Source: Halichondria panicea | Lineage: Eukaryota > Porifera > Demospongiae > Suberitida > Halichondriidae | Assembly: GCF_963675165.1 (NCBI RefSeq) | Contig: NC_087391.1 | Location: 3,832,646 to 3,896,645, forward strand | DNA length: 64,000 nt | Direction of reading: 5' to 3' | Shown here: positions 21,401 to 36,400 of the stretch, in pieces | How the letters are laid out: every line of letters starts with the position of its first letter | How positions within the stretch are numbered: position 1 is the stretch's first letter | Made by a program: the position numbers and the translations under genes | The notes under the pieces: generated by a model | Told to the model about the DNA's origin: nothing | Seen by the model: only the letters and a program-made list of their open reading frames with translations | Database searches by the model: none

Positions 21401-24400
21401 AGAACGAGTGGAGTGGAAGTCCGCCTCTTTGTCATGGTTAGAATGAGATACGTATATAATTGTGTGTGTCTGTATTGTGACGGCACCCCTTCAGTTAGTA
21501 TATGTATAATTATAGGACGATGTTTTTCTTCCAGCTGTTACGTGTCCTACACTCGTGGATATATCCAATGGTGTGAACGTGACCTATGACCATGCTCGGT
21601 TGCCCAATGGCAGTCTTACAGTTGGAACAGTAGCCACTTATGGCTGCATGGATGGATTTGCACTACTAAATGGATATACTTCAAGAACATGCACTGGTAA
21701 CGGCACTACTGTCAATGGGGAATTCGATGGACAAGAACCATCATGTGAAGGTGAGAACTGTGAGTCATAATGATTGTATATAACATATGCATCTCTATCT
21801 CTCTGTAGCAATAACCTGCCAGGCATTGCCCGAACCAGCAAGTGGAACTGTGTTCTATGATGACAATAGAGATGACGGCTCGTATGCATTTAATGTTGTG
21901 GCCAGCTATAGTTGTGACATAGGGTTCACTCTGGTGGGTGGGACGACTAGAACTTGTACTGGAGATGGCAGCAGTGTGGTCGGTGCTTTTGATGGACTGG
22001 CTCCAACTTGTGAAGGTGATTAGTAAAAATTTTTGTGGAGCATGTATTTAATATTTTTCACTGGCAACTGTAGCCATCGTTTGCTCTGCTTTGTCAATTC
22101 AAAATGGAGTTATAGAATACAATAGTAGCATACTTTTTAGTGGATTCTTCTTTGGTGAACGAGCCCAGTATGACTTTGGAACTACTGCTATTTATACGTG
22201 CAACACTGGATTTGCTTTGACTGGTGGTGATGTTGTGAGAAGCTGTGGTTGTGGCATTGGAGTCGATGGAGAGTGGAGCGGACAGCAGTTGACATGTCAA
22301 CGTGAGTTACCTTTACTAAGTTTTAATTGCTTCTTTGCCAATTGCTTACCTGTGTGCTTGTAATCTTTCACATTTCAGCGATTGTGTGCAGCTTTTTGTT
22401 CCTAGAGAATGGAGTGATCACATACTCGCCAGACACAGAACAGCTCCCTTACAGTTTTGGCACTGTGGCCACACATCAATGTGACCCAGGATTCTCCCTT
22501 GTTGGTACTGGAAAGAGAACATGTGGTGGGAATGGAACATATACATATGGAATGTGGACTGCGGAGGCACCAATTTGTCAACGTAAATAATTAATGGCAA
22601 TGAATGTGTTTTGTCTTTTGACTACTCTTCTCTCTATTCATAGCCATATTTTGTCCTGCTCTGGTCCTCACTAATGGCTATGTGGATCATGGGGATGGAA
22701 GTGGTGCATACTCTGGGATCAGTGAAGGAAGTGGTGCATACTCTGGGGTCAGTGAAGGAAGTGCTGCCGGCTCTGGAGATGTAATTGAATACGGCACTGT
22801 GGTCACCTACACTTGCAACATTGGTTATGTGTTGACTGGTGGTGATGCTTTGAGAACCTGTAGTGATGAGGGCGAGTGGAGCGGAGGGGAGCCTACCTGT
22901 GATTGTATGTTTGCAAACTAGCATCACGACTAACAAATACTTATCTCTTACACATAGCCGTCCTGTGTGACTCACTGACCCTCAGCAATGGTTCTATCTT
23001 GTACTCACCTGACACTGACTCTCCTTTTGATTTTAACACTGTGGCCATTCCTAGATGTGACAAAGGATTTGCTCTGAATGGAAGTGTTGCAAGGATATGT
23101 GAAGGGGATGGAGTCAACTCTACTGGTATTTGGAGTGGAGAGCCTGCATTTTGTGAACGTGAGTTCTCAGCGATGTTTAACATTGGAGCTACTGCTTTCT
23201 ATACTTTACTTCAACCTTTGCAGCAATTTTTTGTGATCTAGTGACTATTGAGAATGGAGTCATTGAGTACTCAATGAGTAATCTAGCCCCCTTCTTATTT
23301 GGTACCGTGGCTACTTACTCTTGTAATGAAGGATTCTCATTGTTTGGGGTTGTGGAAAGGATTTGTGATGGAGATGGAGCCAATGTATTTGGAGTGTGGA
23401 GTGACATGCCTCCCACTTGCAAACGTATGCAATATAATGTTTTGCCCTGACTGTGTTTACAACTGATTCCCTTCTCAGCCATTACATGTGACCTGCTTTC
23501 CCTGGATAATGGAGTAATCTCATACTCACAACCAGACACAGAGTTCCCTTTGAGATTTGGCACTTCGGCCACACATCAATGTGACCCAGGATTCTCCCTT
23601 GTAGGTTCAAAAATGAGAACATGTGATGGGAATGGGTCTAGTGCATCTGGAATGTGGACTGGGAAAACACCAATTTGTCAACGTAAATTAAATATTTTGT
23701 TGAATTAACTCTTAATTCAACAACTCTCAATTACACTTCAGCGATTGTGTGCAGCTTTCTGTTCCTAGAGAATGGAGTGATCACATACTCGCCAGACACA
23801 GAACAGCTCCCTTACAATTTCGGCACTGTGGCCACACATCAATGTGACCCAGGATTCTCCCTTGTTGGTACTGGAAAAAGAACATGTGGTGGGAATGGAA
23901 CATATACATATGGAATGTGGACTGCGGAGGCACCAATTTGTCAACGTATATAATTAATGGCAATGAATGTATTTTTGTCTTTTGACCACTCTTTTCTCTA
24001 TTCATAGCCATATTTTGTCCTGCTCTGGTCCTCACCAATGGCTATGTGGAACACGGTGATGGAAGTGGTGCATACTCTGGGGTCAGTGAAGGAAGTGGTG
24101 CATACTCTGGGGTCAGTGAAGGAAGTGCTGCCGGCTCTGGAGATGTAATTGAATACGGCACTGTGGTCACCTACACTTGCAACATTGGTTATGTGTTGAC
24201 TGGTGGTGATGCTTTGAGAACCTGTAGTGATGAGGGCGAGTGGAGCGGAGGGGAGCCTACCTGTGATTGTATGTTTGCAAACTAGCATAACGACTAACAA
24301 ATACTTATCTCTTACACATAGCCGTCCTATGTGACTCACTGACCCTCAGCAATGGTTCTATCTTGTACTCACCTGACACTGACTCTCCTTTTGATTTTAA

Positions 24401-27400
24401 CACTGTGGCCATTCCTAGATGTGACAAAGGATTTGCTCTGAATGGAAGTGTTGCAAGGATATGTGAAGGGGATGGAGTCAACTCTACTGGTATTTGGAGT
24501 GGAGAGCCTGCATTTTGTGAACGTGAGTTCTCAGCGATGTTTAACATTGGAGCTACTGCTTTCTATACTTTACTTCAACCTATGCAGCAATTTTTTGTGA
24601 TCTGGTGACTATTGAGAATGGAGTCATTGACTATTCAATGAGTAATCTAGCCCTCTTCTTATTTGGTACCGTGGCTACTTACTCTTGTAATGAAGGATTC
24701 TCATTGTTTGGGGTTGTGGAAAGGATTTGTGATGGAGATGGAGCCAATGCATTTGGAGTGTGGAGTGACATGCCTCCCACTTGCAAACGTATGCGTTATA
24801 ATGTTTGCCCTGACTGTGCTTACAACTGATTCCCTTCTCAGCCATTACATGTGACCTGCTTTCCCTGGATAATGGAGTAATCTCATACTCACAACCAGAC
24901 ACAGAGTTCCCTTTGAGATTTGGCACTTCAGCCACACATCAATGTGACCCAGGATTCTCCCTTGTAGGTTCAAAAATGAGAACATGTGATGGGAATGGGT
25001 CTAGTGCATCTGGAATGTGGACTGGGAAAACACCAATTTGTCAACGTAAATTAAATATTTTGTTGAATTAACTCTTAATTCAACAACTCTCAATTATACT
25101 TCAGCGATTGTGTGCAGCTTTCTGTTCCTAGAGAATGGAGTGATCACATACTCGCCAGACACAGAACAGCTCCCTTACAGTTTCGGCACTGTGGCCACAC
25201 ATCAATGTGACCCAGGATTCTCCCTTGTTGGTACTGGAAAAAGAACATGTGGTGGGAATGGAACATATACATATGGAATGTGGACTGCGGAGGCACCAAT
25301 TTGTCAACGTAAATAATTAATGGCAATGAATGTATTTTTGTCTTTTGACCACTTTTCTCTCTATTCATAGCCATATTTTGTCCTGCTCTGGTCCTTACCA
25401 ATGGCTATGTGGAACATGGTGATGGAAGTGGTGCATACTCTGGGGTCAGTGAAGGAAGCCCTGCCGGCTCTGGAGATGTAATTGAGTACGGCACTGTGGT
25501 CACCTACACTTGCAACATTGGTTATGTGTTGACTGGTGGTGATGCTTTGAGAACCTGTAGTGATGAGGGCGAGTGGAGCGGAGGGGAGCCTACCTGTGAT
25601 TGTATGTTTGCAAACTAGCATCACAACTAACAAATACTTATATATATCTTACACATAGCCGTCCTGTGTGACTCACTGACCCTCAGCAATGGTTCTATCT
25701 TGTACTCACCTGACACTGACTCTCCTTTTGATTTTAACACTGTGGCCATTCCTAGATGTGACAAAGGATTTGCTCTGAATGGAAGTGTTGCAAGGATATG
25801 TGAAGGGGATGGAGTCAGCTCTACTGGTATTTGGAGTGGAGAGCCTGCGTTTTGTGAACGTGAGTTCTCAGCGATGTTTAACATTGAGGCTACTGCTTTT
25901 TATTTTACTTCAATCTTTGCAGCAATTTTTTGTCATCTGGTGACTGTTGAGAATGGAGTTATTGAGTACTCAATGAGTAATCTGGCCCCCTTCTTATTTG
26001 GTACCGTGGCTACTTACTCTTGTAATGAAGGATTCTCATTGTTTGGGGTTGTGGAAAGGATTTGTGATGGAGATGGAGCCAATGTATTTGGAGTGTGGAG
26101 TGACATGCCTCCCACTTGTAAACGTATGCGATATATTTGCCCTGACTGTGTTTACTTACAACTGATTCCCTTCTCAGCCATTACCTGTGATCTGCTTTCC
26201 CTGGATAATGGAGTGATCTCATACTCACCACCAGACACAGAATTCCCTTTGAGATTTGGTACTTTGGCCTCACATGAATGTTTCCCAGGATTCTCCCTTG
26301 TGGGTACAAACATGAGAACATGTGATGGGAATGGGTCTAGTGCATCTGGAATGTGGACTGGGAAGACACCAATTTGTCAACGTAAATTGAATTACCTCTT
26401 AATTCAACAGCTCTCTTAATTCAACAACTCTCAATTCATAGATATAGTATGTCCTGCTCTGCTCCTTGCCAATGGTAACGTGGAGTATGATGTTGGAACT
26501 AGTGGGGACAACGAGATCAGCTCTGGAGATGTGATTGACTATGGAACCAATGCCACTCTCACCTGTAATGATGGCTTCTTCCTGTTGGGTGAAGTGACTA
26601 GACTTTGTGAGGGAAATGACTCTACTGGAGTGTGGAGTGGATCTGCTACAATGTGCTCAGGTATGTATACGTGTAATAATAACCAATTTCTTTGACATTC
26701 ATTAAGGTACTATTTTTATCATCAGTGATCATGTGTGAAAGCCTAAGTGCTCCGCTGAATGGAACCATATCATTCCAAGCTGACACAGCAGCCACATTCA
26801 ACTTCAGAACCATGGCCACGTACGCATGTGACAAAGGTTTTGCCTTGTCTGGTGGAAATCCAGAGAGGACGTGTGAGGAAGGCCCTACTGAGGGGATGGG
26901 AGCGTGGAACGGATCTGCTCCTACCTGTTCTGGTAAGCTGATTTTGTTGCGTTAATGTATATGCCTCAAATCTTTGTCGCTTTTTTTATTTGAATGCATG
27001 CCCTCTTCCACAGAAATACTGTGTAATACACCAAGTGATCCGTTTAACGGCAAAGTAAACTTGAATGTCAAAAATCTCACCATTGGAGCCGTAGTGGCCT
27101 TTTCGTGTGATCCTGGTTACTCTCTTGTGGGCAATGTCAGCATAACTTGTGAGCAAGAGGGTGTCGTTGGAATGTGGAGCAATGATATTCCAACCTGTGA
27201 TGGTAAGAAATGCATCATCAATTTATTGTATGTAATTATTTTGTTTTTCTATAACAGCGATAGAGTGCTCAATGGTGAATACATTGCCCAATGGAACGGT
27301 GATGTACAGTGTTGACACTGTGGCACCCTTTGAGTTTGGTACTGTGGCGACACTTTCTTGCGATAATGGATTCTTTCTTGACGGAGACAATGTAAGGGTG

Positions 27401-30400
27401 TGTGAAGATGACGACCAGCTCGACACAGTGGGTGTGTGGAGTGAATCTAACGCTGCTTGTGAGGGTAAGCTACCTATGAATCAAACTCTTCTAGTTGTTC
27501 GTCTATTATCATTGAAACACTAAACACATTACGTTATGCAGGAATTGTGTGTGCCCTATTGGAGGACCCGGAAAATGGCACGATAGTCTACAATCGTAAT
27601 GTGTCTGAGCTGGTGGATTTCAGAACAGAGGCCCACCACTCTTGTGAAGAAGGCTTCTTCTTGGTGGGAGAGAGCATTAGAGAGTGTGGTGAAGGAAACG
27701 GAACAAGTGTTGAAGGAGAATGGAGTGATGGTGCCCCCGCCTGCTCAGGTATGTATACGTGTAATTATAAGCAATCTCTCTGACATTCGTTGAGGTACTA
27801 TTTTTATCATCAGTGATCATGTGCGAAAGCCTAAGTGCTCCGCTGAATGGAACTATATCATTCCAAGCTGACACAACAGCCACATTCGACTTCAGAACCA
27901 CGGCCACGTACGCATGTGACAAAGGTTTTGCTTTGTCTGGTGGAAATCCAGAGAGGACGTGTGAGGAAGGCCCTACTGAGGGGATGAGAGCGTGGAGCGG
28001 ATCTGCTCCCACCTGTTCTGGTAAGCTGATTTTGTTGCGTTAATGTATATGCCTCAAATCTTTGTCGCTTTTATTATTTGAATGCATGCCCTCTTCCACA
28101 GAAATACTGTGTGATACACCAAGTGATCCGTTTAACGGCAAAGTAAACTTGAATGTCCAAAATCTCACCGTTGGAGCCGTAGTGGCCTTTTCGTGTGATC
28201 CTGGTTACTCTCTTGTGGGCAATGTGAGCATAACTTGTGAGCAGGAGGGTGTCGTTGGAATGTGGAGCAATGATGTTCCAATCTGTGATGGTAAGAAATG
28301 TATCAATTAAAGTATTATTACGATTCGTTTATTTTTGTATAACAGCGATAGAGTGCTCAATGGTGAATGCATTGCCCAATGGAACGGTGATGTACAGTGT
28401 TGACACTGTGGCACCCTTTGAGTTTGGTACTGTGGCGACACTTTCTTGCGATAATGGATTCTTTCTGGACGGAGATGATGTGAGAGTGTGTGAAGATGAC
28501 GACCAGCTCGACACTGTGGGTGTGTGGAGTGAATCTAATGCTACTTGCGAAGGTAAGCTTGCCGTAAGAATTTACAACACTATATGTTATAAATTATATG
28601 CAGGAATCGTGTGTGCCCTATTGGAGGACCCGGGAAATGGCACGATAGTCTACAATCGTAATGTGTCTGAGCTGTTGGATTTCGGAACCGAGGCCTACCA
28701 CTCCTGTGAAGAAGGCTTCTTCTTGGTGGGAGAGAGCATTAGAGAGTGTGGTGAAGGAAACGGAACAAGTGTTGAAGGAGAATGGAGTGGTGGTGCCCCC
28801 GCCTGCTCAGGTATGTAATTATAAGCAATCTCTTTGACATTCGTTGAGGTAATATTTTTATCATCAGTGATCATGTGCGAAAGCCTAAGTACTCCGCTGA
28901 ATGGAACCATATCATTCCAAGCTGACACAGCAGCCACATTCAACTTCAGAACCACGGCCACGTACGCATGTGACAAAGGTTTTGCCTTGTCTGGTGGAAA
29001 TCCAGAGAGGACGTGTGAGGAAGGCCCTACTGAGGGGATGGGAGCGTGGAGCGGATCTGCTCCCACCTGTTCTGGTAAGCTGATCTTCTGTTGCTTTAAA
29101 TATACATGCATCAAATCTTGGTTGCAGTTATTATCTGTGTCTCTTTATATGAATGCATGGATGTCCTCTTCCACAGAAATACTGTGTGATACACCAAGTG
29201 ATCCGTTTAACGGCAAAGTAAACTTGAATGTCAAAAATCTCACTGTTGGAGCCGTAGTGGCCTTTTCATGTGACCCTGGTTACTCTCTTGTGGGCAATGT
29301 GAGCATAACTTGTGAGCAGGAGGGTGTCGTTGGAATGTGGAGCAATGATATTCCAACCTGTGATGGTAAGAAATGCAGCATCAATTAAAGTATGTAGTTA
29401 TAATTCATTTATTTGTGTGTAACAGCAATAGAGTGCTCAATGGTGAATGCATTGCCCAATGGAACGGTGATGTACAGTGGTGACACTGTGGCACCCTTTG
29501 AGTTTGGTACTGTGGCGACACTTTCTTGCGATAATGGGTTTTTTCTAGTCGGAGACGATGAGAGGGTTTGTGAAGATGATGACCAGCTCGACACTGTGGG
29601 TGTGTGGAGCGAATCTAATGCTACTTGTGAGGGTAAGCTACCCATGAATCGAACTTTTCTAGTTGTTTTTTGCATCACTTAACATATGTTATGCAGGAAT
29701 TGTGTGTGCCCTATTAGAGGACCCGGGAAATGGCACAATAGTCTACAATCGTAATGTGTCTGAGCTGGTAGACTTCGCAACCGAGGCTCACCACTCTTGT
29801 GAAGAAGGCTTCTTCTTGGTGGGAGAGAGCATTAGAGAGTGTGGTGAAGGAAACGGAACAAGTGTTGAAGGAGAATGGAGTGATGGTGCCCCCGCCTGCT
29901 CAGGTATGTATACGTGTAATTATAAGCAATTTCTTTGACATTCGTTGAGGTAATATTTTTATCATCAGTGATCATGTGCGAAAGCCTAAGTGCTCCGCTG
30001 AATGGAACCATATCATTCCAAGCTGACGCAACAGCCACATTCGACTTCAGAACCACGGCCACGTACGCATGTGACAAAGGTTTTGCCTTGTCTGGTGGAA
30101 ATCCAGAGAGGACGTGTGAGGAAGGCCCTACTGAGGGGATGGGAGCGTGGAGCGGATCTGCTCCCACCTGTTCTGGTAAGCTGATCTTCTGTTGCTTTAA
30201 TATACATGCATCAAATCTTTGTTGCAGTTATTATGTGTGTCTCTTTATATGAATGCATGGATGCCCTCTTCCACAGAAATACTGTGTGATACACCAAGTG
30301 ATCCGTTTAACGGCAAAGTAAACTTGAATGTCAAAAATCTCACTGTTGGAGCCGTAGTGGCCTTTTCATGTGACCCTGGTTACTCTCTTGTGGGCAATGT

Positions 30401-33400
30401 GAGCATAACTTGTGAGCAGGAGGGTGTCGTTGGAATGTGGAGCAATGATATTCCAACCTGTGATGGTAAGAAATGCAGCATCAATTAAAGTATGTAGTTA
30501 TAATTCATTTATTTGTGTGTAACAGCAATAGAGTGCTCAATGGTGAATGCATTGCCCAATGGAACGGTGATGTACAGTGGTGACACTGTGGCACCCTTTG
30601 AGTTTGGTACTGTGGCGACACTTTCTTGCGATAATGGGTTTTTTCTAGTCGGAGACGATGAGAGGGTTTGTGAAGATGATGACCAGCTCGACACTGTGGG
30701 TGTGTGGAGCGAATCTAATGCTACTTGTGAGGGTAAGCTACCCATGAATCGAACTTTTCTAGTTGTTTTTTGCATCACTTAACATATGTTATGCAGGAAT
30801 TGTGTGTGCCCTATTAGAGGACCCGGGAAATGGCACAATAGTCTACAATCGTAATGTGTCTGAGCTGGTAGACTTCGCAACCGAGGCTCACCACTCTTGT
30901 GAAGAAGGCTTCTTCTTGGTGGGAGAGAGCATTAGAGAGTGTGGTGAAGGAAACGGAACAAGTGTTGAAGGAGAATGGAGTGATGGTGCCCCCGCCTGCT
31001 CAGGTATGTATACGTGTAATTATAAGCAATTTCTTTGACATTCGTTGAGGTAATATTTTTATCATCAGTGATCATGTGCGAAAGCCTAAGTGCTCCGCTG
31101 AATGGAACCATATCATTCCAAGCTGACGCAACAGCCACATTCGACTTCAGAACCACGGCCACGTACGCATGTGACAAAGGTTTTGCCTTGTCTGGTGGAA
31201 ATCCAGAGAGGACGTGTGAGGAAGGCCCTACTGAGGGGATGGGAGCGTGGAGCGGATCTGCTCCCACCTGTTCTGGTAAGCTGATCTTCTGTTGCTTTAA
31301 TATACATGCATCAAATCTTTGTTGCAGTTATTATGTGTGTCTCTTTATATGAATGCATGGATGCCCTCTTCCACAGAAATACTGTGTGATACACCAAGTG
31401 ATCCGTTTAACGGCAAAGTAAACTTGAATGTCAAAAATCTCACTGTTGGAGCCGTAGTGGCCTTTTCGTGTGACCCTGGTTACTCTCTTGTGGGCAATGT
31501 GAGCATAACTTGTGAGCAGGAGAGTGTCGTTGGAATGTGGAGCAATGATGTTCCAACCTGTGATGGTAAGAAATGCAGCATCAATTAAAGTATGTAGCTA
31601 TGATTCATTTGTTTTTCTATAACAGCAATAGAGTGCTCAATGGTGAATGCATTGCCCAATGGAACGGTGATGTACAGTGTTGACACTGTGGCGCCCTTTG
31701 AGTTTGGTACTGTGGCGACACTTTCTTGCGATAATGGGTTTTTTCTAGTCGGAGACGATGAGAGGGTTTGTGAAGATGATGACCAGCTCGACACTGTGGG
31801 TGTGTGGAGCGAATCTAATGCTACTTGTGAGGGTAAGCTACCCATGAATCGAACTTTTCTAGTTGTTTTTTGCATCACTTAACATATGTTATGCAGGAAT
31901 TGTGTGTGCCCTATTAGAGGACCCGGGAAATGGCACAATAGTCTACAATCGTAATGTGTCTGAGCTGGTAGACTTCGCAACCGAGGCTCACCACTCTTGT
32001 GAAGAAGGCTTCTTCTTGGTGGGAGAGAGCATTAGAGAGTGTGGTGAAGGAAACGGAACAAGTGTTGAAGGAGAATGGAGTGATGGTGCCCCCGCCTGCT
32101 CAGGTATGTATACGTGTAATTATAAGCAATTTCTTTGACATTCGTTGAGGTAATATTTTTATCATCAGTGATCATGTGCGAAAGCCTAAGTGCTCCGCTG
32201 AATGGAACCATATCATTCCAAGCTGACGCAACAGCCACATTCGACTTCAGAACCACGGCCACGTACGCATGTGACAAAGGTTTTGCCTTGTCTGGTGGAA
32301 ATCCAGAGAGGACGTGTGAGGAAGGCCCTACTGAGGGGATGGGAGCGTGGAGCGGATCTGCTCCCACCTGTTCTGGTAAGCTGATCTTCTGTTGCTTTAA
32401 TATACATGCATCAAATCTTTGTTGCAGTTATTATGTGTGTCTCTTTATATGAATGCATGGATGCCCTCTTCCACAGAAATACTGTGTGATACACCAAGTG
32501 ATCCGTTTAACGGCAAAGTAAACTTGAATGTCCAAAATCTCACTGTTGGAGCCGTAGTGGCCTTTTCGTGTGACCCTGGTTACTCTCTTGTGGGCAATGT
32601 GAGCATAACTTGTGAGCAGGAGAGTGTCGTTGGAATGTGGAGCAATGATGTTCCAACCTGTGATGGTAAGAAATGCAGCATCAATTAAAGTATGTAGCTA
32701 TGATTCATTTGTTTTTCTATAACAGCAATAGAGTGCTCAATGGTGAATGCATTGCCCAATGGAACGGTGATGTACAGTGTTGACACTGTGGCGCCCTTTG
32801 AGTTTGGTACTGTGGCGACACTTTCTTGCGATAATGGGTTTTTTCTAGTCGGAGACGATGAGAGGGTTTGTGAAGATGATGACCAGCTCGACACTGTGGG
32901 TGTGTGGAGCGAATCTAATGCTACTTGTGAGGGTAAGCTACCCATGAATCGAACTTTTCTAGTTGTTTTTTACATCACTTAACATATGTTATGCAGGAAT
33001 TGTGTGTGCCCTATTAGAGGACCCGGGAAATGGCACGATATTCTACAATCGTAATGTGTCTGAGCTGGTGGATTTCGGAACCGAGGCCCACCACTCCTGT
33101 GAAGAAGGCTTCTTCTTGGTGGGAGAGAGCATTAGAGAGTGTGGTGAAGGAAACGGAACAAGTGCTGAAGGAAAATGGAGTGGTGGTGCCCCCGCCTGCT
33201 CAGGTATGTATACGTGTAATAATAACCAATTTCTCTGACATTCATTAAGGTACTATTTTTATCATCAGTGATCATGTGCGAAAGCCTAAGTGCTCCGCTG
33301 AATGGAACTATATCATTCCAAGCTGACGCAACAACCACATTCGACTTCAGAACCACGGCCACGTACGCATGTGACAAAGGTTTTGCCTTGTCTGGTGGAA

Positions 33401-36400
33401 ATCCAGAGAGGACGTGTGAGGAAGGCCCTACTGAGGGGATGGGAGCGTGGAGCGGATCTGCTCCCACCTGTTCTGGTAAGCTGATCTTCTGTTGCTTTAA
33501 TGTACATACATCAAATCTTTGTCGCAGTTATTATGTGTGTTTGTTTATTTGAATGCATGGATGCCCTCTTCCACAGAAATACTGTGTGATACACCAAGTG
33601 ATCCGTTTAATGGCGAAGTAAACTTGAATGTCCAAAATTTCACCGTTGGAGCCGTAGTGGCCTTTTCGTGTGATCCTGGTTACTCTCTTGTAGGCAATGT
33701 TAGCATAACTTGTGAGCAGGAGGGTCTCGTTGGAATGTGGAGCAATGATATTCCGACTTGTGATGGTAAGAATGCAGCATCAATTACGTTATTATCATTT
33801 TGTTTTTCTGTAACAGCGATAGAGTGCTCAATGGTGAACACATTGCCCAATGGAACGGTGATGTACAGTGTTGACACTGTGGCACCCTTTGAGTTTGGTA
33901 CTGTGGCGACACTTTCTTGCGATAATGGATACTTTCTGGACGGAGACAATGTGAGAGTGTGTGAAGATGACGACCAGCTCGACACTGTGGGTGTGTGGAG
34001 TGAATCTAATGCTGCTTGTGAGGGTAAGCTACCCATGAATCAAACTCTTCTAGTTGTTTTTTTTGCATCACTTAACACATTACTATGTTATGCAGGAATC
34101 GTGTGTGCCCTATTGGAGAATCCGGGAAATGGCACGATAGTCTACAATCGTAATGTGTCTGAGCTGTTGGATTTCGGAACCGAGGCCCACCACTCCTGTG
34201 AAGAAGGCTTCTTCTTGGTGGGAGAGAGCATTAGAGAGTGTGGTGAAGGAAACGGAACAAGTGTTGAAGGAGAATGGAGTGATGGTGCCCCCGCCTGCTC
34301 AGGTATGTATACGTGTAATTATAAGCAATCTCTCTGACATTCGTTGAGGTAATATTTTTATCATCAGTGATCATGTGCGAAAGCCTAAGTGCTCCGCTGA
34401 ATGGAACCATATCATTCCAAGCTGACGCAACAACCACATTCGACTTCAGAACCACGGCCACATACGCATGTGACAAAGGTTTTTCCTTGTCTGGTGGAAA
34501 TCCAGAAAGGACGTGTGAGGAAGGCCCTACTGAGGGGATGGGAGCGTGGAGCGGATCTGCTCCCACCTGTTCTGGTAAGCTGATTTTGTTGTACATGCAT
34601 CAAATCTTTGTCACAGTTATTATATGTGTCTCTTTATTTGAATGCATGGATGCCCTCTTCCACAGAAATACTGTGTGATACACCAAGCGATCCGTTTAAT
34701 GGCAAAGTAAACTTAAATGTCCAAAATCTCACCGTTGGAGCCAGAGTGGCCTTTTCGTGTGATCCTGGTTACTCTATTGTGGGCAATGTGAGCATAACTT
34801 GTGAGCAGGAGGGTGTCGTTGGAATGTGGAGCAATGATGTTCCAACCTGTGATGGTAAGAAATGCAGCATCAATTAAGGTATTATTATGATTCATTTTAT
34901 TTTTCTGTAACAGCGATAGAGTGTTCAATGGTGAATGCATTGCCCAATGGAACGGTGATGTACAGTGTTGACACTGTGGCACCCTTTGAGTTTGGTACTG
35001 TGGCGACACTTTCTTGCGATAATGGATTCTTTCTGGACGGAGATGATGTGAGGGTGTGTGAAGATGACGACCAGCTCGACACTGTGGGTGTGTGGAGTGA
35101 ATCTAATGCTGCTTGTGAGGGTAAGCTACCCATGAAGCAAACTCTTCTAGTTGTTTTTTTGCATCACTTAACACATTACTATGTTATGCAGGAATCGTGT
35201 GTGCCCTATTGGAGAATCCGGGAAATGGCACTATAGTCTACAATCGTAATGTGTCTGAGCTGGTGGACTTTGCAACCGAGGCTCACCACTCCTGTGAAGA
35301 AGGCTTCTTCTTGGTAGGAGAGAGCATTAGAGAGTGTGGTGAAGGAAACGGAACAAGTGCTGAAGGAGAATGGAGTGGTGGTGTCCCAGCCTGCTCAGGT
35401 ATGTATACGTGTAATAATAAAGCAATTTCTTTGACATTCGTTGAGGTACTATTTTTATTATCAGTGATCATGTGCGAAAGCCTAAGTGCTCCACTGAATG
35501 GAACCATATCATTCGTAGCTGACACAACAGCCACATTCGACTTCAGAACCACGGCCACGTACGCATGTGACAAAGGTTTTGCCTTGTCTGGTGGAAATCC
35601 AGAGAGGACGTGTGAGGAAGGCCCTATTGAGGGGATGGGAGCGTGGAGCGGATCTGCTCCCACCTGTTCTGGTAATCTGATCTTTTGTTGCTTTAATGTA
35701 CATGCATCAAATCTTTGTCGCAGTTATTATGTGTGTCTGTTTATTTGAATGCATGGATGCCCTCTTCCACAGAAATACTGTGTGATACACCAAGCGATCC
35801 GTTTAACGGCAAAGTAAACTTGAATGTCCAAAATCTCACCGTTGGAGCCGTAGTTGCCTTTTCGTGTGATCCTGGTTACTCTCTTGTGGGCAATGTCAGC
35901 ATAACTTGTGAGCAAGAGGGGGTCGTTGGAATGTGGAGCAATGATGTTCCAATCTGTGATGGTAAGAAAAGCATCATTATTAAGGTATGTAGTTATGATT
36001 CATTTGTTTTTCTATAACAGCAATAGAGTGCTCAATGGTGAATGCATTGCCCAATGGAACAGTGATGTACAGTGTTGACACTGTGGCACCCTTTGAGTTT
36101 GGTACTGTGGCGACACTTTCTTGCGATAATGGATTCTTTCTGGACGGAGACAATGTGAGAGTGTGTGAAGATGACGACCAGCTCGACACTGTGGGTGTGT
36201 GGAGTGAATCTAATGCTGCTTGTGAGGGTAAACTACCCATGAATCAAACTATTCTAGTTGTTTTTTTGCATGAAACACATTACTACATTATACAGGAATC
36301 GTGTGTGCCCTATTGGAGAATCCGGGAAATGGCACGATAGTCTACAATCGTAATGTGTCTGAGCTGGTGGATTTTAGAACAGAGGCCCACCACTCCTGTG

